From: Plutella xylostella | Lineage: Eukaryota; Arthropoda; Insecta; Lepidoptera; Plutellidae | Direction: 5' to 3' | Assembly: GCF_932276165.1 (NCBI RefSeq) | Contig: NC_063999.1 | Location: forward strand, 6,078,501-6,142,500 | DNA: 64,000 bases | Shown here: positions 10,201 through 19,600 of the stretch, piece after piece | Layout of the letters: every line of letters begins with the position of its first letter | Position numbering within the stretch: position 1 is the first letter of the stretch | The notes under the pieces: model-generated | Told to the model about the DNA's origin: nothing | The model's input: the letters and a program-made list of their open reading frames with translations, nothing else | The model's database searches: none | Translations under genes and position numbers: made by a program

Positions 10201-12691
10201 GCTTTTTTATACTTACTCGTTTTTGAAACCATTTGACTGGCTGTTTCAGCTGTAAAATTATATCTTCTTAAGTTAAATTTAATATTCCTATAGCAAATTA
10301 TTGCAAAAATGGTATTGTAATCAAAATAATTTGAAAACCTTTTTAATCGACTGCTTTTATTTTTTTATATTTATTCAAAGTTTTATATGTATATCCAATC
10401 CGATTTCGAATTTTAATACAATGCCTTTCTTGCAACACTAATGCATCTGTAAAATTAACAATCTATACTTAAAATTGTTTATTTTAATCCAGTATTTACG
10501 ACTTTTATTTCAGGATTTGCTACCTTTATCTCTAGTCGTTTTATTTTTGCTTGTCTCAAACTGTTTCTCCTTCTACATTCAGTTGATAACGTGTGGTTTG
10601 TGTTTGGTTCAGCTGGACAACCCGACGACGAATTACAACCAGCCGTACATGAACCACGCCGCGCCGCACTCGCCGCAGCCCTCCAGCTCGCCGCACACGT
10701 ATCCTCAGGTCTGTGCATATTTGTCAAACCTTATTAGCTAATAAGTAGGTACATCTGGCCTAGTATTAAAAATATTACTAGGCCAGATGTGCTGGGTATT
10801 GGATTATTAAGACCTGGTTTCTCATGATTCTGTTAGTTACAGTCTCAATAACGGATTTACTGACGACGCGTTTAAGGATTATTACCCTTGTTAATTGGAT
10901 GAGTCCCATGACGAAAATCTAATAGACCATTCATAAATCAAGCATTATGTGAATCATTCACTCACACTTCATTCAATATTCTGTCATATTCATTGAAATT
11001 GGTGTCTATGTCTCTATAATATCAAACAACCTCAAACAACCAAACTTTTTGGTTTTGAGGTTGCCATGGTTACTATTTCTATCGAGGTTGTTTTTTGACA
11101 TCCGTCATTGAAAATAATATCATTACGCCATGCCCTTTGAAAAACAATACAACGAACTAGATGGAGTGTCAGTGCAAAAGAAAGGACTCAACAAATAACA
11201 TCTCAATTTCTAAGTAAGGTCTTATTTTAAAATATTTTTTTAGAAGATTTTTCACTTAATTCAATAGTTCTCATTAAGTCATTAGGTTTAACTTCTTATA
11301 TCTATCTCTGTGGTCTAGTGGTAGAAGCTCAGCTTCATCACCCAGGGATCCTGGGTTCGATTTCCAGGTAGGGCCATTAATTTGTGTTTCTATATTGCGG
11401 TTCCAAGTTAGGTTAGGACATTAAATTAAAACTTTTATCTCAGTTTGACAGTATATAAAACCCAGACTGTATTTCGCTTCATTTTTTATGTCACACAACA
11501 TCTAGTTCGTATATTGTTTATCAAAGGCTCTGTTCATTTTTCCATCTTGAATTCTTGACAAATGTGTCAAAAGTCAACAACCCGTTGCCTGGTTACCGGT
11601 CTTAACCAAGTCTTAGCGGAACCCCACAGCAGCAATTAAGTTTATCACGCGATCAAGGGAGTTAACCCCATGATTTAGCATGGTGGGACACTCACTAACC
11701 TTAACGGTCCAAAATGTAACCAAACCGAGGCATTTTTAACCTAACCGAATGGTGTGAAATTAGGCCTAAGTGGGTTATTCTAAACAACTTTTGATTTACA
11801 ACTTTTTGAAATTCGTGAAAAAATATCAATTTACCATAGTTAATAGTCACATGACCACAGAGTTAACTCCCTGAATATTTAATTATATATAAATATGAAC
11901 AAATATGTATTTTAATTGTAACGAATATAACAATTTTAACCATGCACCATGTGTGTGTACTACAAACTTGCTCCGTTTCAATTTTTCTTTACTTAGTTTT
12001 TTTTATCCCTCCAGTCGCCACACCGGTCGTCGCCGCTGCCGGCGGGGAGCCGCGACGCGTGCCGGGAGCGAACCCGGGACCCCGTGCCGGGCGGCCACCC
12101 CGCCTTCCCGCCGCTGCCCGTCTACAGCGCGCCCGACACGCCCATCCCGGACATCATACTCACCGGTCAGTTGTTTATAATACTAGTAAGGTTTTTTAAT
12201 AGCCAAGTGGGGCCCTTGTTAATTTCTACTCTATCTTATATTAATTTGCCAGAGCTTATGGTGACCATATAGCTGTAGGGATGGCTGGGAGGGCTAGTGG
12301 GGATGCTAGGACAAAGAAAAATTTATCCCCTCCTTCACGAACTTTCCAGGCTGTACATCTTGATCCACGGACCCACAATGGATGATGAAAATAAGCTCAG
12401 GCAGCTTAGACCCTTAATTAGGATATACATAAAGATTTCATTAGAGTCCACCACAAGGTTATTCCATACAGTTCTAGTGCTCCTCCCAAGTCCCAAGGCA
12501 CGCCAACATGTCACTATATATACCTAAAGTTCATTCATGTAAATTAACAATCGGTCGTTCGCATTTCAGATTACTCGAGCGAGCAGCTCCGCGCGGGGCT
12601 CGACCTGGACGACCTGTCTCTGCTGGACGAGCCGAGCGCCCTACTACCAGACTCGTCCGTCGAGCACGAGTTCCGCCTCGACCGCTTGTAG
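417..12691 (+). CDS. CRTC: CRTC (CREB-regulated transcription coactivator), 5'-truncated by the window edge
   Basis: Multi-exon gene whose exons chain in phase: 417-604, 1027-1181, 1551-1647, about 2552-2720, 3628-3789, 6076-6123, 7145-7252, 7614-7706, 10613-10708, 12015-12165 and 12570-12691 (1,389 bp, 462 residues plus stop). Family evidence seen directly: SPYGSSVYLSPPP followed by WRRTNSDSALHQT (the first SIK/14-3-3 phosphosite region), RPRSSCEIPRI (second site region), GGSLPDLTSVHYPPP, the PDIILT motif, and an acidic transactivation tail ending FRLDRL. CRTC proteins bind the CREB bZIP through an N-terminal coiled coil, which is absent here because those exons are upstream of base 1. They shuttle to the nucleus when the conserved serines are dephosphorylated. 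Two further phase-0 candidate exons (7999-8007, 8740-8796) may be alternative. Introns are AT-rich and carry MITEs and a SINE. Family identification is firm; exon 4 start and alternative exons are not. Confidence 0.93.
1027..1181 (+). CDS. CRTC: CRTC exon with first SIK/14-3-3 site
   Basis: Acceptor cag at 1024-1026, donor gtacgc at 1182. Completes a serine codon with the previous exon and reads SPPPQDSSWRRTNSDSALHQT, the strongly conserved CRTC segment holding the serine phosphorylated by SIK kinases (Ser171 region of human CRTC2). The rest is His/Pro-rich. Ends in phase 1. A CA microsatellite follows immediately in the intron. Confidence 0.92.
1193..1222. repeat. (CA)n microsatellite in CRTC intron
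   Basis: About 15 uninterrupted AC dinucleotides begin 11 bases after the 5' splice site of the preceding CRTC exon. Length variation here would sit very close to the donor. Confidence 0.95.
1551..1647 (+). CDS. CRTC: CRTC exon with second SIK site region
   Basis: Acceptor ttttttcag ends at 1550, donor gtaagt at 1648. Phase in 1, phase out 2. Encodes DIHLEALTSMGANSNNR followed by RPRSSCEIPRI, equivalent to the RPKSCEVPGI segment (Ser275 region of human CRTC2), a second regulated serine. Confidence 0.9.
2552..2720 (+). CDS. CRTC: CRTC exon with GGSLPDLTSVHYPPP motif
   Basis: The 3' end is clear: HHHQ then gtaact at 2721. The 5' end is uncertain. Phase from the previous exon requires one leading base, which fits the run of AG acceptors at 2550-2557 (aacagcagcag), so tandem NAG acceptors may give one- or two-residue variants. 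The open frame extends upstream to 2475 but the acceptors there are out of phase. Encodes a poly-Gly stretch and the conserved LPDLT motif. Its last 75 bases are the first unit of a five-copy tandem repeat. Confidence 0.75.
2646..3214 (+). repeat. Five-copy 123-bp tandem repeat of the CRTC exon end plus 5' splice site
   Basis: The string GACCTGACCTCCGTGCAC starts at 2646, 2769, 2892, 3015 and 3138, exactly 123 bp apart. Each unit holds 75-77 bp of exon end, a donor (cag/gtaact) and about 45 bp of intron start. Units 1-4 are almost identical; unit 5 has two extra C residues in its poly-C run and a different donor (gttaga). Read-through in the exon frame meets TAG just after each donor, so at most one unit can normally be used, or units are removed as short introns. 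Confidence 0.95.
3235..3400 (-). repeat. Fragment of a dispersed repeat family (also at 59148-59440 and 62577-63145)
   Basis: Contains the phrases gtccccactgctggggcac, gcccgaaggcatctgacta and a nearby ttttcaagctgcccgaagg, also found around 62590 and 63000. Its boundaries are not clear. It lies in the CRTC intron right after the 123-bp repeat array. Confidence 0.6.
3628..3789 (+). CDS. CRTC: CRTC exon, Ser/Pro/Gly-rich
   Basis: Acceptor cccccccacag ends at 3627, donor gtgagg at 3790; 54 codons, phase 0 at both ends. Encodes QSPSSPGG, repeated SP and SPP steps, and NGTGLYEQ. It corresponds to the low-complexity regulatory region of CRTC. Confidence 0.85.
3990..4300. repeat. Hairpin-bearing repeat, relative of 9130-9310
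   Basis: Contains an imperfect inverted pair (gcaacgaatg... and ...gttcgttga) followed by ttcatagtgtaatcgactgtgg. A similar arrangement, with a different hairpin and ttcatgggtcaaccgactgtgg, occurs near 9230. Probably a decayed MITE family; ends not resolved. Confidence 0.4.
4323..4981. mobile_element. MITE-like foldback element with long terminal inverted repeats
   Basis: The first ~95 bases (4323-4418) and last ~100 bases (4885-4981) are near-perfect reverse complements (attgtatatgtcgcag on the left, ctgcgacatatatacaat on the right). The ~465-bp centre has no convincing coding frame. This is the architecture of a non-autonomous DNA transposon. I could not define a target-site duplication. 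Confidence 0.85.
4982..6075. other. CRTC intron, AT-rich, no feature seen
   Basis: Continuation of the intron between 3790 and 6075. AT-rich, with short open frames that lack family signatures or splice-compatible phase. Confidence 0.6.
6076..6123 (+). CDS. CRTC: CRTC exon, 16 codons
   Basis: Acceptor tttatttcag ends at 6075, donor gttcgt at 6124. Phase 0 at both ends. Encodes SHLSVPNSNNYLHQNK. Too short to identify alone; supported by phase, splice sites and position. Confidence 0.75.
7145..7252 (+). CDS. CRTC: CRTC exon, 36 codons
   Basis: Acceptor ccag ends at 7144, donor gtaagt at 7253; phase 0 to 0. Encodes NMSPLEHSWMSSSYQPP followed by CSPPSQYSS and ends NINIPSPT, a Ser/Pro-rich segment typical of the CRTC middle region. 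Confidence 0.82.
7401..7437. repeat. 37-bp near-perfect palindrome beside a dispersed repeat fragment
   Basis: tagtgttgat...accaacacta around a central ctcgag. The next ~70 bases (aaacccttataagatcgttttgtcgtccg) resemble a lepidopteran dispersed repeat also recalled by 46180-46310. Intronic to CRTC. Confidence 0.7.
7614..7706 (+). CDS. CRTC: CRTC exon, 31 codons
   Basis: Acceptor tttacag ends at 7613, donor gtgagc at 7707; phase 0 to 0. Encodes MAHSPGSPVESPQTDYS followed by LQSALLQPFESFTM. Glutamine/serine-rich CRTC middle region. Confidence 0.82.
7999..8007 (+). CDS. CRTC: Candidate 9-bp CRTC microexon
   Basis: ttggagcag / caaggaatt / gtaagt: an acceptor and a consensus donor bracket nine bases in phase 0 (Gln-Gly-Ile). 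The upstream pyrimidine tract is weak. Only RNA evidence could confirm it; skipping it leaves the frame intact. Confidence 0.3.
8740..8796 (+). CDS. CRTC: Candidate alternative CRTC exon, 19 codons
   Basis: A GC-rich 57-bp island in an AT-rich intron, bounded by gtaag and gtcacg and in phase 0 at both ends (DWAQLVQSLVESGWTAHVQ). I do not recognise this peptide in CRTC, and neither splice site is strong. It may be an alternative or lineage-specific exon, or chance. Confidence 0.28.
9130..9310. repeat. Hairpin-bearing repeat, relative of 3990-4300
   Basis: The pair ggaacgtttcgcc / ggcgaaacgttc flanks a short loop (9160-9203), then accgactgtggatgaaccg. See 3990-4300 for the related copy. No TSD defined. 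Confidence 0.45.
9311..10612. other. CRTC intron, AT-rich, no feature seen
   Basis: The rest of the intron before the 10613 exon is AT-rich with no coding or repeat signal I can support. Confidence 0.6.
10613..10708 (+). CDS. CRTC: CRTC exon, 32 codons
   Basis: Acceptor gtttggttcag ends at 10612, donor gtctgt at 10709; phase 0 to 0. Encodes LDNPTTNYNQPYMNHAAPHS and then PQPSSSPHTYPQ. Sharp GC rise against the flanks supports coding. Confidence 0.85.
10751..10790. repeat. 40-bp perfect-stem hairpin
   Basis: acatctggcctagta and its exact reverse complement flank a 10-base AT loop, 43 bases into a CRTC intron. Possibly the core of a tiny foldback element; too short a stem for a microRNA precursor claim. 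Confidence 0.8.
11300..11400 (+). mobile_element. tRNA-derived SINE (head region)
   Basis: Pol III A-box-like tggtctagtgg (11311) and B box ggttcgatttc (11354-11364) at tRNA spacing, with flanking arms resembling a tRNA but lacking a proper acceptor stem or CCA context. Reads as the head of a SINE in a CRTC intron; the 3' end of the element is not resolved. Confidence 0.65.
11530..11610 (+). repeat. Fragment related to the foldback element at 59448-60065
   Basis: gaattcttgacaaatgtgtc, aaaagtcaac and cctggttaccggtcttaacc closely match the arm of the 59448-60065 element (gacagatgtgtcaaaag, cctggttatgctctaacc). A single arm, probably a decayed copy. Confidence 0.5.
12015..12165 (+). CDS. CRTC: CRTC exon with PDIILT motif
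   Basis: Acceptor ccctccag ends at 12014, donor gtcagt at 12166; phase 0 in, 1 out. Encodes SPHRSSPLPAG, then APDTPIPDIILT, matching the IPNIILT motif that precedes the CRTC transactivation domain. Confidence 0.92.
12570..12691 (+). CDS. CRTC: CRTC last coding exon, transactivation tail
   Basis: Acceptor catttcag ends at 12569; stop TAG at 12689-12691. The split codon is completed to Asp. Encodes DYSSEQLRAGLDLDDL, SLLDEPSALLPD and HEFRLDRL. The acidic-hydrophobic tail ending FRLDRL matches the CRTC C-terminus (FRMDRL in vertebrates). Confidence 0.94.
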
Positions 12692-14230
12692 TACCCCCCC
12701 GCGCCGCGCCCCGCTCCCAATACTACAAGGCAATTCTATCGTTTCAAGTCTGAGTTAGTGAAGGTAGGTCGTGTCTTAGATTAGTTGTAACTTGCGGCCG
12801 GGAGGTGACTTGCGCCGAAACATTCCCCCGACTTGAGGGCGGTCGGGCCCGCGGCCGGCGACAGTACCTGACACAGCGAGCGACGGGCCAGCCGCGAAGC
12901 CCTATAAGCCAGTATACATTGTCCTTTTAAAAAATTTACTCATATTTCTTATTCGAGGTATTAGGTACGTTAATGGTTAGATTTTTTAAATTAATCGTAC
13001 GATCTGTCGACGGTTTGTGTACAGCATGAATTATATTCTATTTAGTATTTGTGAATATCTACTCGAATATCCCGCGGGCCGCGCCGCGCGCGCGCTAGCT
13101 CTTTGTACATATACTTGAAAGTGTTCAATTCGACGGAGGTTGCATTTAAGATGCTCTTGTTGCATGCATGCTAGAGTTATACAATATAACACCATTTTAT
13201 CATTCGTCTTAGCATAGTTATTGTTGACTTACTTTTTTACCGGAGGCACCGTTCTCACTCTTTTTATTATAAAAGGCGGTTGTCAATTGCTTCTGCGATG
13301 GTCTATTAGCGTCATTATCAAAATAATTGTTTTTTATCTAATCAAACAGACAGTTAATATTAAAATTCAGCGCATTTTTGAATGCTCATAGTTAAAATTG
13401 TACATATAAGAGAGAGAGTCTGCTTACCCTGACCATTGCATTGCTGACTATGACTATGTTGCGTCTAACATTACGTCAAAATGACAACAGAATGCTTTAT
13501 ATTCTGCAAAGCGAAGCGTTGAATATGTGCCAGAAATGCAAGTTAAGGATTTCAAATATTTTTTTTCTATTGTAATTAATTAGATGTCGAATAGCACTGT
13601 AAATATGGGAAGGAAATTTATTGTTATTAAAGTTTTAAATAAGCTTTTGTCGCAAACATATCTATTGTATGTGTGTGTGGGTACGTTCGTGTGGTCAATT
13701 CTGTGCACCCATTCCCTCTTGAGTGTGTGTGACTACTGAGAATATGCACGTTTACTGCTAAATGTAAAACTGAGACAGTGGGATCAGTTAAGACTGTGTG
13801 TTCAATGTCAAGTTATACACTGTACGGGACAAAGGTAGGTCAAAAGTACAGGTTTTCATCGTTTGCATAAACTATATGAGTGTCAATTTTCTTGCATACA
13901 AAGTGGCGCCTCTTGCTAGAGAGTTTCTGCTGAATGTTAACATACTTTTGTACTGTTTGCACTACTAGTGCAACAGTCAAGTAACATTTGTGATCTTTAA
14001 AAAGTGTCACCAAAGATCCACTAGCCACCATTTAGGTACATTTTTCTGTATAATTTCATTCTTGAACAATGCCATAATGACCAACTTAACTTTGCTGACC
14101 ATTTTCATGATAAGTCAATTTATTAATATGTTTCCGAAATAAATTTAGTTTCAGGGTACAAAAGAGTACCTACAGTTGATTGATCTCACTGTCTTATTGA
14201 CGGCGAATAAAAGCAAGTTTTTTTAATATC
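12692..14230 (+). other. CRTC: Probable CRTC 3' UTR
   Basis: Begins GC-rich just after the stop and becomes AT-rich. AATAAA hexamers at 14138-14143 and 14206-14211 are plausible poly(A) signals, but earlier non-canonical sites are possible. No gene seen. Confidence 0.45.
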
Positions 14231-16525
14231 CTTAGGTATAGTATCTGGAAAACTTTAAGTAGCTATTAAGTTTGAATATTTCTAGTTTTAGGATGGTCAC
14301 TGTACGGATAATATTAATTTTAAAAAAAATATTAATATAAACAAATTTTACTTCTTAAACTCAATCTTTTGTTAATATTATTGGTACAATGACAATTGAT
14401 AGGCACATCCATATATTTTGTTATTGTAAATGCTCATTTTGTTACGTTTTAAGAGTCTAGTCAACAAATTATATGTTTCAAAATGACATGGAACCTTGTC
14501 AAATCTTTGTCAACGTCAACTGATTTCCATTCCAATAATATTCTCTCTTCGGTATTTGGACCTGTTCATTTTTCGTAGTACTTTTATAAGAATGTTGTGA
14601 ATACAAGTCCCTCTTTACTGGCGTGTATGATAATGACAATTTTGTTCCTAAATACCAAAATAGACATAATTATGAATGGAAGCTATTACTAGCAGTAATA
14701 AAATATAGTGTTCGCATTCAACAAAAGATATGAGTATCCATCCCCAGTCAAACAGTTTCACATAGGTGAAAGATGAGTTAATGGATACCGAATCTATATT
14801 TAAGAATTGGCCATTGAATAGTAATATCAAAGAGTTAGTGGGGAATACCTGGGTACTTGTCTGTTTTGTTGTCCGTACACAGGCACGTGCGGCCTTTAGG
14901 TTAGCTGATTCGCGATTTGACAAGTTCTGCAATATTTACAGTTATCAATGTTCAATCAAGTTGTTTGTGTTGTCTCTTCAAATTATATAAATCAGAAAGA
15001 TATTGTGTACAATGTACACATTGATATTTTTATGAAATATTAAATCACTACGGTCATTTTAACGAATTCTGTACTATGATTGCGGTTTGTATTAATGCAT
15101 GACAAATGATTGTATAAATAGTTATTGTATGATAATTGTGATAAAGGAAAAAGCACAACATAATTCATAGTGAAGCCTAATCTGATGTTAATGTAAGTTC
15201 TTTTTTCTTAAAATTGTCATAGTCTTTTCTAAAGTTAGGTACATTATGTACATGTTATTGTAATAAGCTAGTTTCTGCCAAATGCAGAGGATGTTAAGGG
15301 CTATAAGTCTGGGGTTACATTCGAGTCTGGATCAGGTGCAATACGCGGTTGCATGTGCGACTCACTACAAGTCGGCCATTTTGTGAATCCAACATGGCGG
15401 ACGAATCGACGCCATTTTCGATCCACAGAATCCGTTCTTATACTTTATGATTTGACATGTGATTCATATAAAATCAAAGATTAAAAGAATTATTGGTAAT
15501 AAGTTTTTTATTATTATAATTTTAAATTAGACGACAAATTCTATTCAACAGAAGCAAATTTTATAGAAATATTAAAATTATAAATTTTGATTGTTTTATA
15601 TTTTAAAAATCAGTACGGCTGGGCCAATGTTAGATGCCATATTATGATTGGCTAGTACCTACTCAAAATTCTAAACTGTGTTGAAATTTTGTACCTTTTG
15701 CATTTCGGAGTTTAGGTTACGTATAGTTTGGATAGTTGATGTGCATAGTGCGTGCGAGCCGAACTGAGAACAGGCGTCAGAGACAAATCTGGGCGGTCTA
15801 CTCAATATACTAAGAGCTCTTACTATTTGTCTTTCATATTACGACATAAATGTTTTTCTCAAATATGCACAAAGTTATTGAATTATGCAGTAAGGTGTTT
15901 CAAGGGTTTGTTTTATTTAAACCAAATGTACATAATAAGTGTGATAGAGATGAAACAAATTGTCTCGTTTAAAAATAAAATTGTTGTAAGTATTTCAGCA
16001 TTTTTACTCCATTATGTGGAACTATAGTTTGTTTTGTCTTTTGGTTTTTCTTGAACAGAATTATATATCAGGTATGTTCAGATGTTGCAAAGTACCTATA
16101 TAGGAAGTTGTGAATCTGATGATCTAGCACATGCAATGCGAGGAAACCAATTTGATAAATGAAATAGTATAAATATTCGTTGATAAATTAATGTAGTAGG
16201 CAGGTCTCTGAAGCCCGACCGAGAAGGTGTTATGATTTGGAGGTTCTGGTTGCATGTATTTGAGTATCTATCTTATTGCTGCAAGGGACAAAAGTTATTA
16301 GGCCACAAAACGTGAATTCGCATTTGTAATCCTCAGAAAAATAACTAACTTTATAGACTGGCTGGTAATATCAATCAGGTTCTTATAATAAAACCTTTTT
16401 CTACATAGAGTTTTATTTTGAAAACTTCAGCTTTTGAAAGCATAGATAAATGAATTCGAAATATGTATTCTTCTGTCACTTGATAAAATTTGACAGATTT
16501 TATGCCACATTTTGTAAAGCCAAAA
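14231..16525. other. Intergenic, AT-rich, no gene seen
   Basis: Short open frames only, without motifs. tataaata at about 16168 is a possible TATA element about 350 bp before the next start codon, weakly supported. Confidence 0.5.
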
Positions 16526-16623
16526 ATGCGTTTTACTAAAGTTTTGTTATTATTTAGCAGTTTTTTAGTATTTGCAATAGCTAAACCAGCCTACATCAAC
16601 GACCAAATAAACGATAGATATGA
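16526..16623 (+). CDS. Secreted-precursor exon 1, signal peptide
   Basis: ATG at 16526 is followed by a basic n-region (RFTK) and a 15-residue hydrophobic core. Donor gtaagt at 16624; phase out 2. Confidence 0.82.
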
Positions 16624-19600
16624 GTAAGTACTTTTTGATGTTATATTTAAACCTAAGACCACATTGCTTTATATTTTCTATCCATACAGTCTTCACATTC
16701 TATCTCATCTATCATGATCTAAATTCTTCATTGTCCGATCAGACTTCATGTAGGTATCGGAATTCTGACTTAGCTGTCAAATTACTAGTTAATAAATGTG
16801 GGGTCTTGGCAAAGGCGGATTTGCTATCCCATGGTTTCCTTATGAGTCATGCTTTGATTATTAATAATCAAAGGAGTCATGACACCGTGAGCAGCAACTA
16901 CGCTAATAAATACTTACCTATTTAATGAACCTACTAACATAGTGAAGTTTCCAGAGAAGCGGAGGAGGGTGATTACGACGCTATCGACGAGGAGGGGGGC
17001 GTGGAGGAGCCGGCGGATCTGCAGGAGGAGGCTAATGTGAAGGTAATTCAACCCTTTTTATGAAACTAAGATCTTAACGGCTGGCCGGCGATGGTGGCGC
17101 CATTTTGGTGACGTATCCCTTGACATTTACTGAGAAAAGTATATTGTCATATATTATGGTGCAATTATTACCTATTTCGGGGTACTAAACTAAAATTTTA
17201 CCGCAATTTAAATCATTATTAAGTATCATAGATGGCGCCACTTTCTGTTCATATTATAATATCAATTTACGTCCGATAATATCCGTAGGTACTGATGATA
17301 CTTAGTGCAACGCACATTTTTAGTCAGAAATAAAGAAGATAGGATGGAGGAAAAATGCACCCGCTTACTTATCTATCTATGTTGCAAAAAGTCTCACTAA
17401 AATTTCCCTACCTAGATTGTCACATCTAATCACACCGCTTTCAGGATTCCCGAGCCAACTACGACGCTGAAGAGGAACCGCCGAGCGGCCCCGAGGCCGA
17501 GCGACAGCTGCGGCGGGCGAGACTGCAGGCGAGGATACAGGCACAGGCTGAAGACAGGGTCAGTTGGTCTTTGTTGTATGTAGCAGACTAGGCAAACGTA
17601 GTGTGGGATGCCCTCCGGCTAGATGGGGTGACGGCTTGCGAAAGATGGCTGGTTATGATTGGATGCGGAAAGCTAAAGATCGCCTCCAGTGGCGTGCTTT
17701 GGGAGAGGCCTACGTCCAGCAGTGGACTGCTATAGGCAGATGATGATAATGAGGTATGTAGCAGGATATAAGGTGCGAGCGGGCCCGAAGCCGAGCGGCA
17801 GATGCGGCGGGCGCGACTGCAGGCGAGGATGCAGGCACAGGCTGAAGACAGGGTCAGTTGGACTGTATTGTATGTAGCGGGATATAAGGTTGCAAGGATA
17901 TACGGGGCATTGTTTGCGAGGTGTTGTAGTTGGATATAAGGTTTATTATGAAGCATTGTTTGATACATTTTTAATTTATTTTGTATGTACCTAACTATGT
18001 ATGTATGTAGGTATGTACTTTTTTACGTTAACAAAATTTGTCATCATGAAGTGCAGACACTATGAATTTGTTTTAAAGCATATCACAATAAATTTCCAGA
18101 ATGCCGACGAAGAAAGTGAACAAACCGTGCAAGACAGTGAAGACGCCGACGAGGATCCCGAGCCCCAAGACAACAGACAACGCAGCGCCACGGACTACGA
18201 GAATGAGGAGAGACCGCGCCCGCGCCAGCACACGCCCGCGCGCAACCGGTACAAACACTACCGACAGAGAGAATACGACGCCAGAAACAACCGCATGCCA
18301 CAACAGAACCTTGACGATGAAGCCGCTCTCGAGAACAGCGGCAGCGTACACAATCAAAAACAGAAATACAGCAATGTCGAATACTCTGATGCCAACGATG
18401 ATAGCGACTACGAAAATTACCGTAACTACAATACTATGAATGCCAAAAACAAGAAAGGTAAAATAGACAGTAGCTTCTACGGAAATATCACGGCCAACCG
18501 ACAAAGGCGACATGCTGATGTTCAAAATGCCACCTCAGCGCCCGTCGAGAAGCCAGCAGGTGAAGTGGCGAAAAAGGAGGAAGAAGCAGCAATTAAGCGA
18601 CACATAGATAAACTTACCACTGACGAACTCGAACAATTGTTAAGTACCCTTTCTGAAGATAAAAGGACCTTGCTCGCGAAGATTATTATGGATAACGATA
18701 AGAATATCAATGCTGCTAAACTGATTGATAATAGTGATCTTAGAAAAAGAGAAATAACTAAAAAGGCCGGTGCGATGAATGAGAATAACTTAATTGACAG
18801 TAATCAGCTGGATGAAAAAGCCCAGGGTGGTGCAGATATCAGCTCTGATGTAACTAATTTGCTAAGTGGTAATGGAACCATTAATAATATGGTAGTTGAA
18901 GCTGAAAACATAACTGATTCTACCCAATCTGCTTTAGTAGCTGATAAGACTGAAGTTAATAAAGAAGTTAATCTGGTAGCGAATGCTGCCGAACCTGCTG
19001 CGGATCCTACTCCCAAAAGTTCAGATCCTGAACAACAGAGTCCAGCTAAGACTGCCAACAAACGAGAGGCCAGGTATGATCATTTTAGAGCAGACAATTC
19101 TGCCCTCATGGATCAAAACTTATTGGATGAACAAGAAAACTTCTGCAATCGGGACGATCAACTAACCGATTATGCAAACGAAGAATCAGATATGTACGAA
19201 AACAATAATATTCGTAAACGACACATAATATACGAGCAAGAGAACTCTGATATCAATGATTCTATGAATTCATTAGAGGATTCCTTTGGTAATTCAAACA
19301 CCTACGACGAAATTGATTCCGGATCGGACATGGAACCACATGTGAGGGTAAAAAGGAAAAACCCAGATTTGGTTGTAAAGAAGAGAGCTGCTGCCCTCCT
19401 TCCGGAATCGAAAGTGGCGTATGTGCCCTTCAGGACCGAAAATGAAGACGACGACACCGCTGAAGCTAACGAGTTCGAAGATGACGGTTTGTATGTTCGA
19501 CCATCCAACTTAGAAGGGGACCTGAACAACAAAGAAGTGCCACAGTCTAAAGTGCGCAGCAATAAGAAAAGATTTAATTTTAGAGCATCGGACAGTAATA

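Noticed and set aside
11311..11385. Possible tRNA gene
   Set aside because: A and B boxes are present but the acceptor stem and cloverleaf do not form properly; a SINE head fits better.
18073..18525. 150-codon minus-strand hydrophobic frame resembling a membrane protein
   Set aside because: Antisense of the acidic secreted-precursor exon; Asp/Glu codons read backwards give Val/Phe/Leu-rich sequence.
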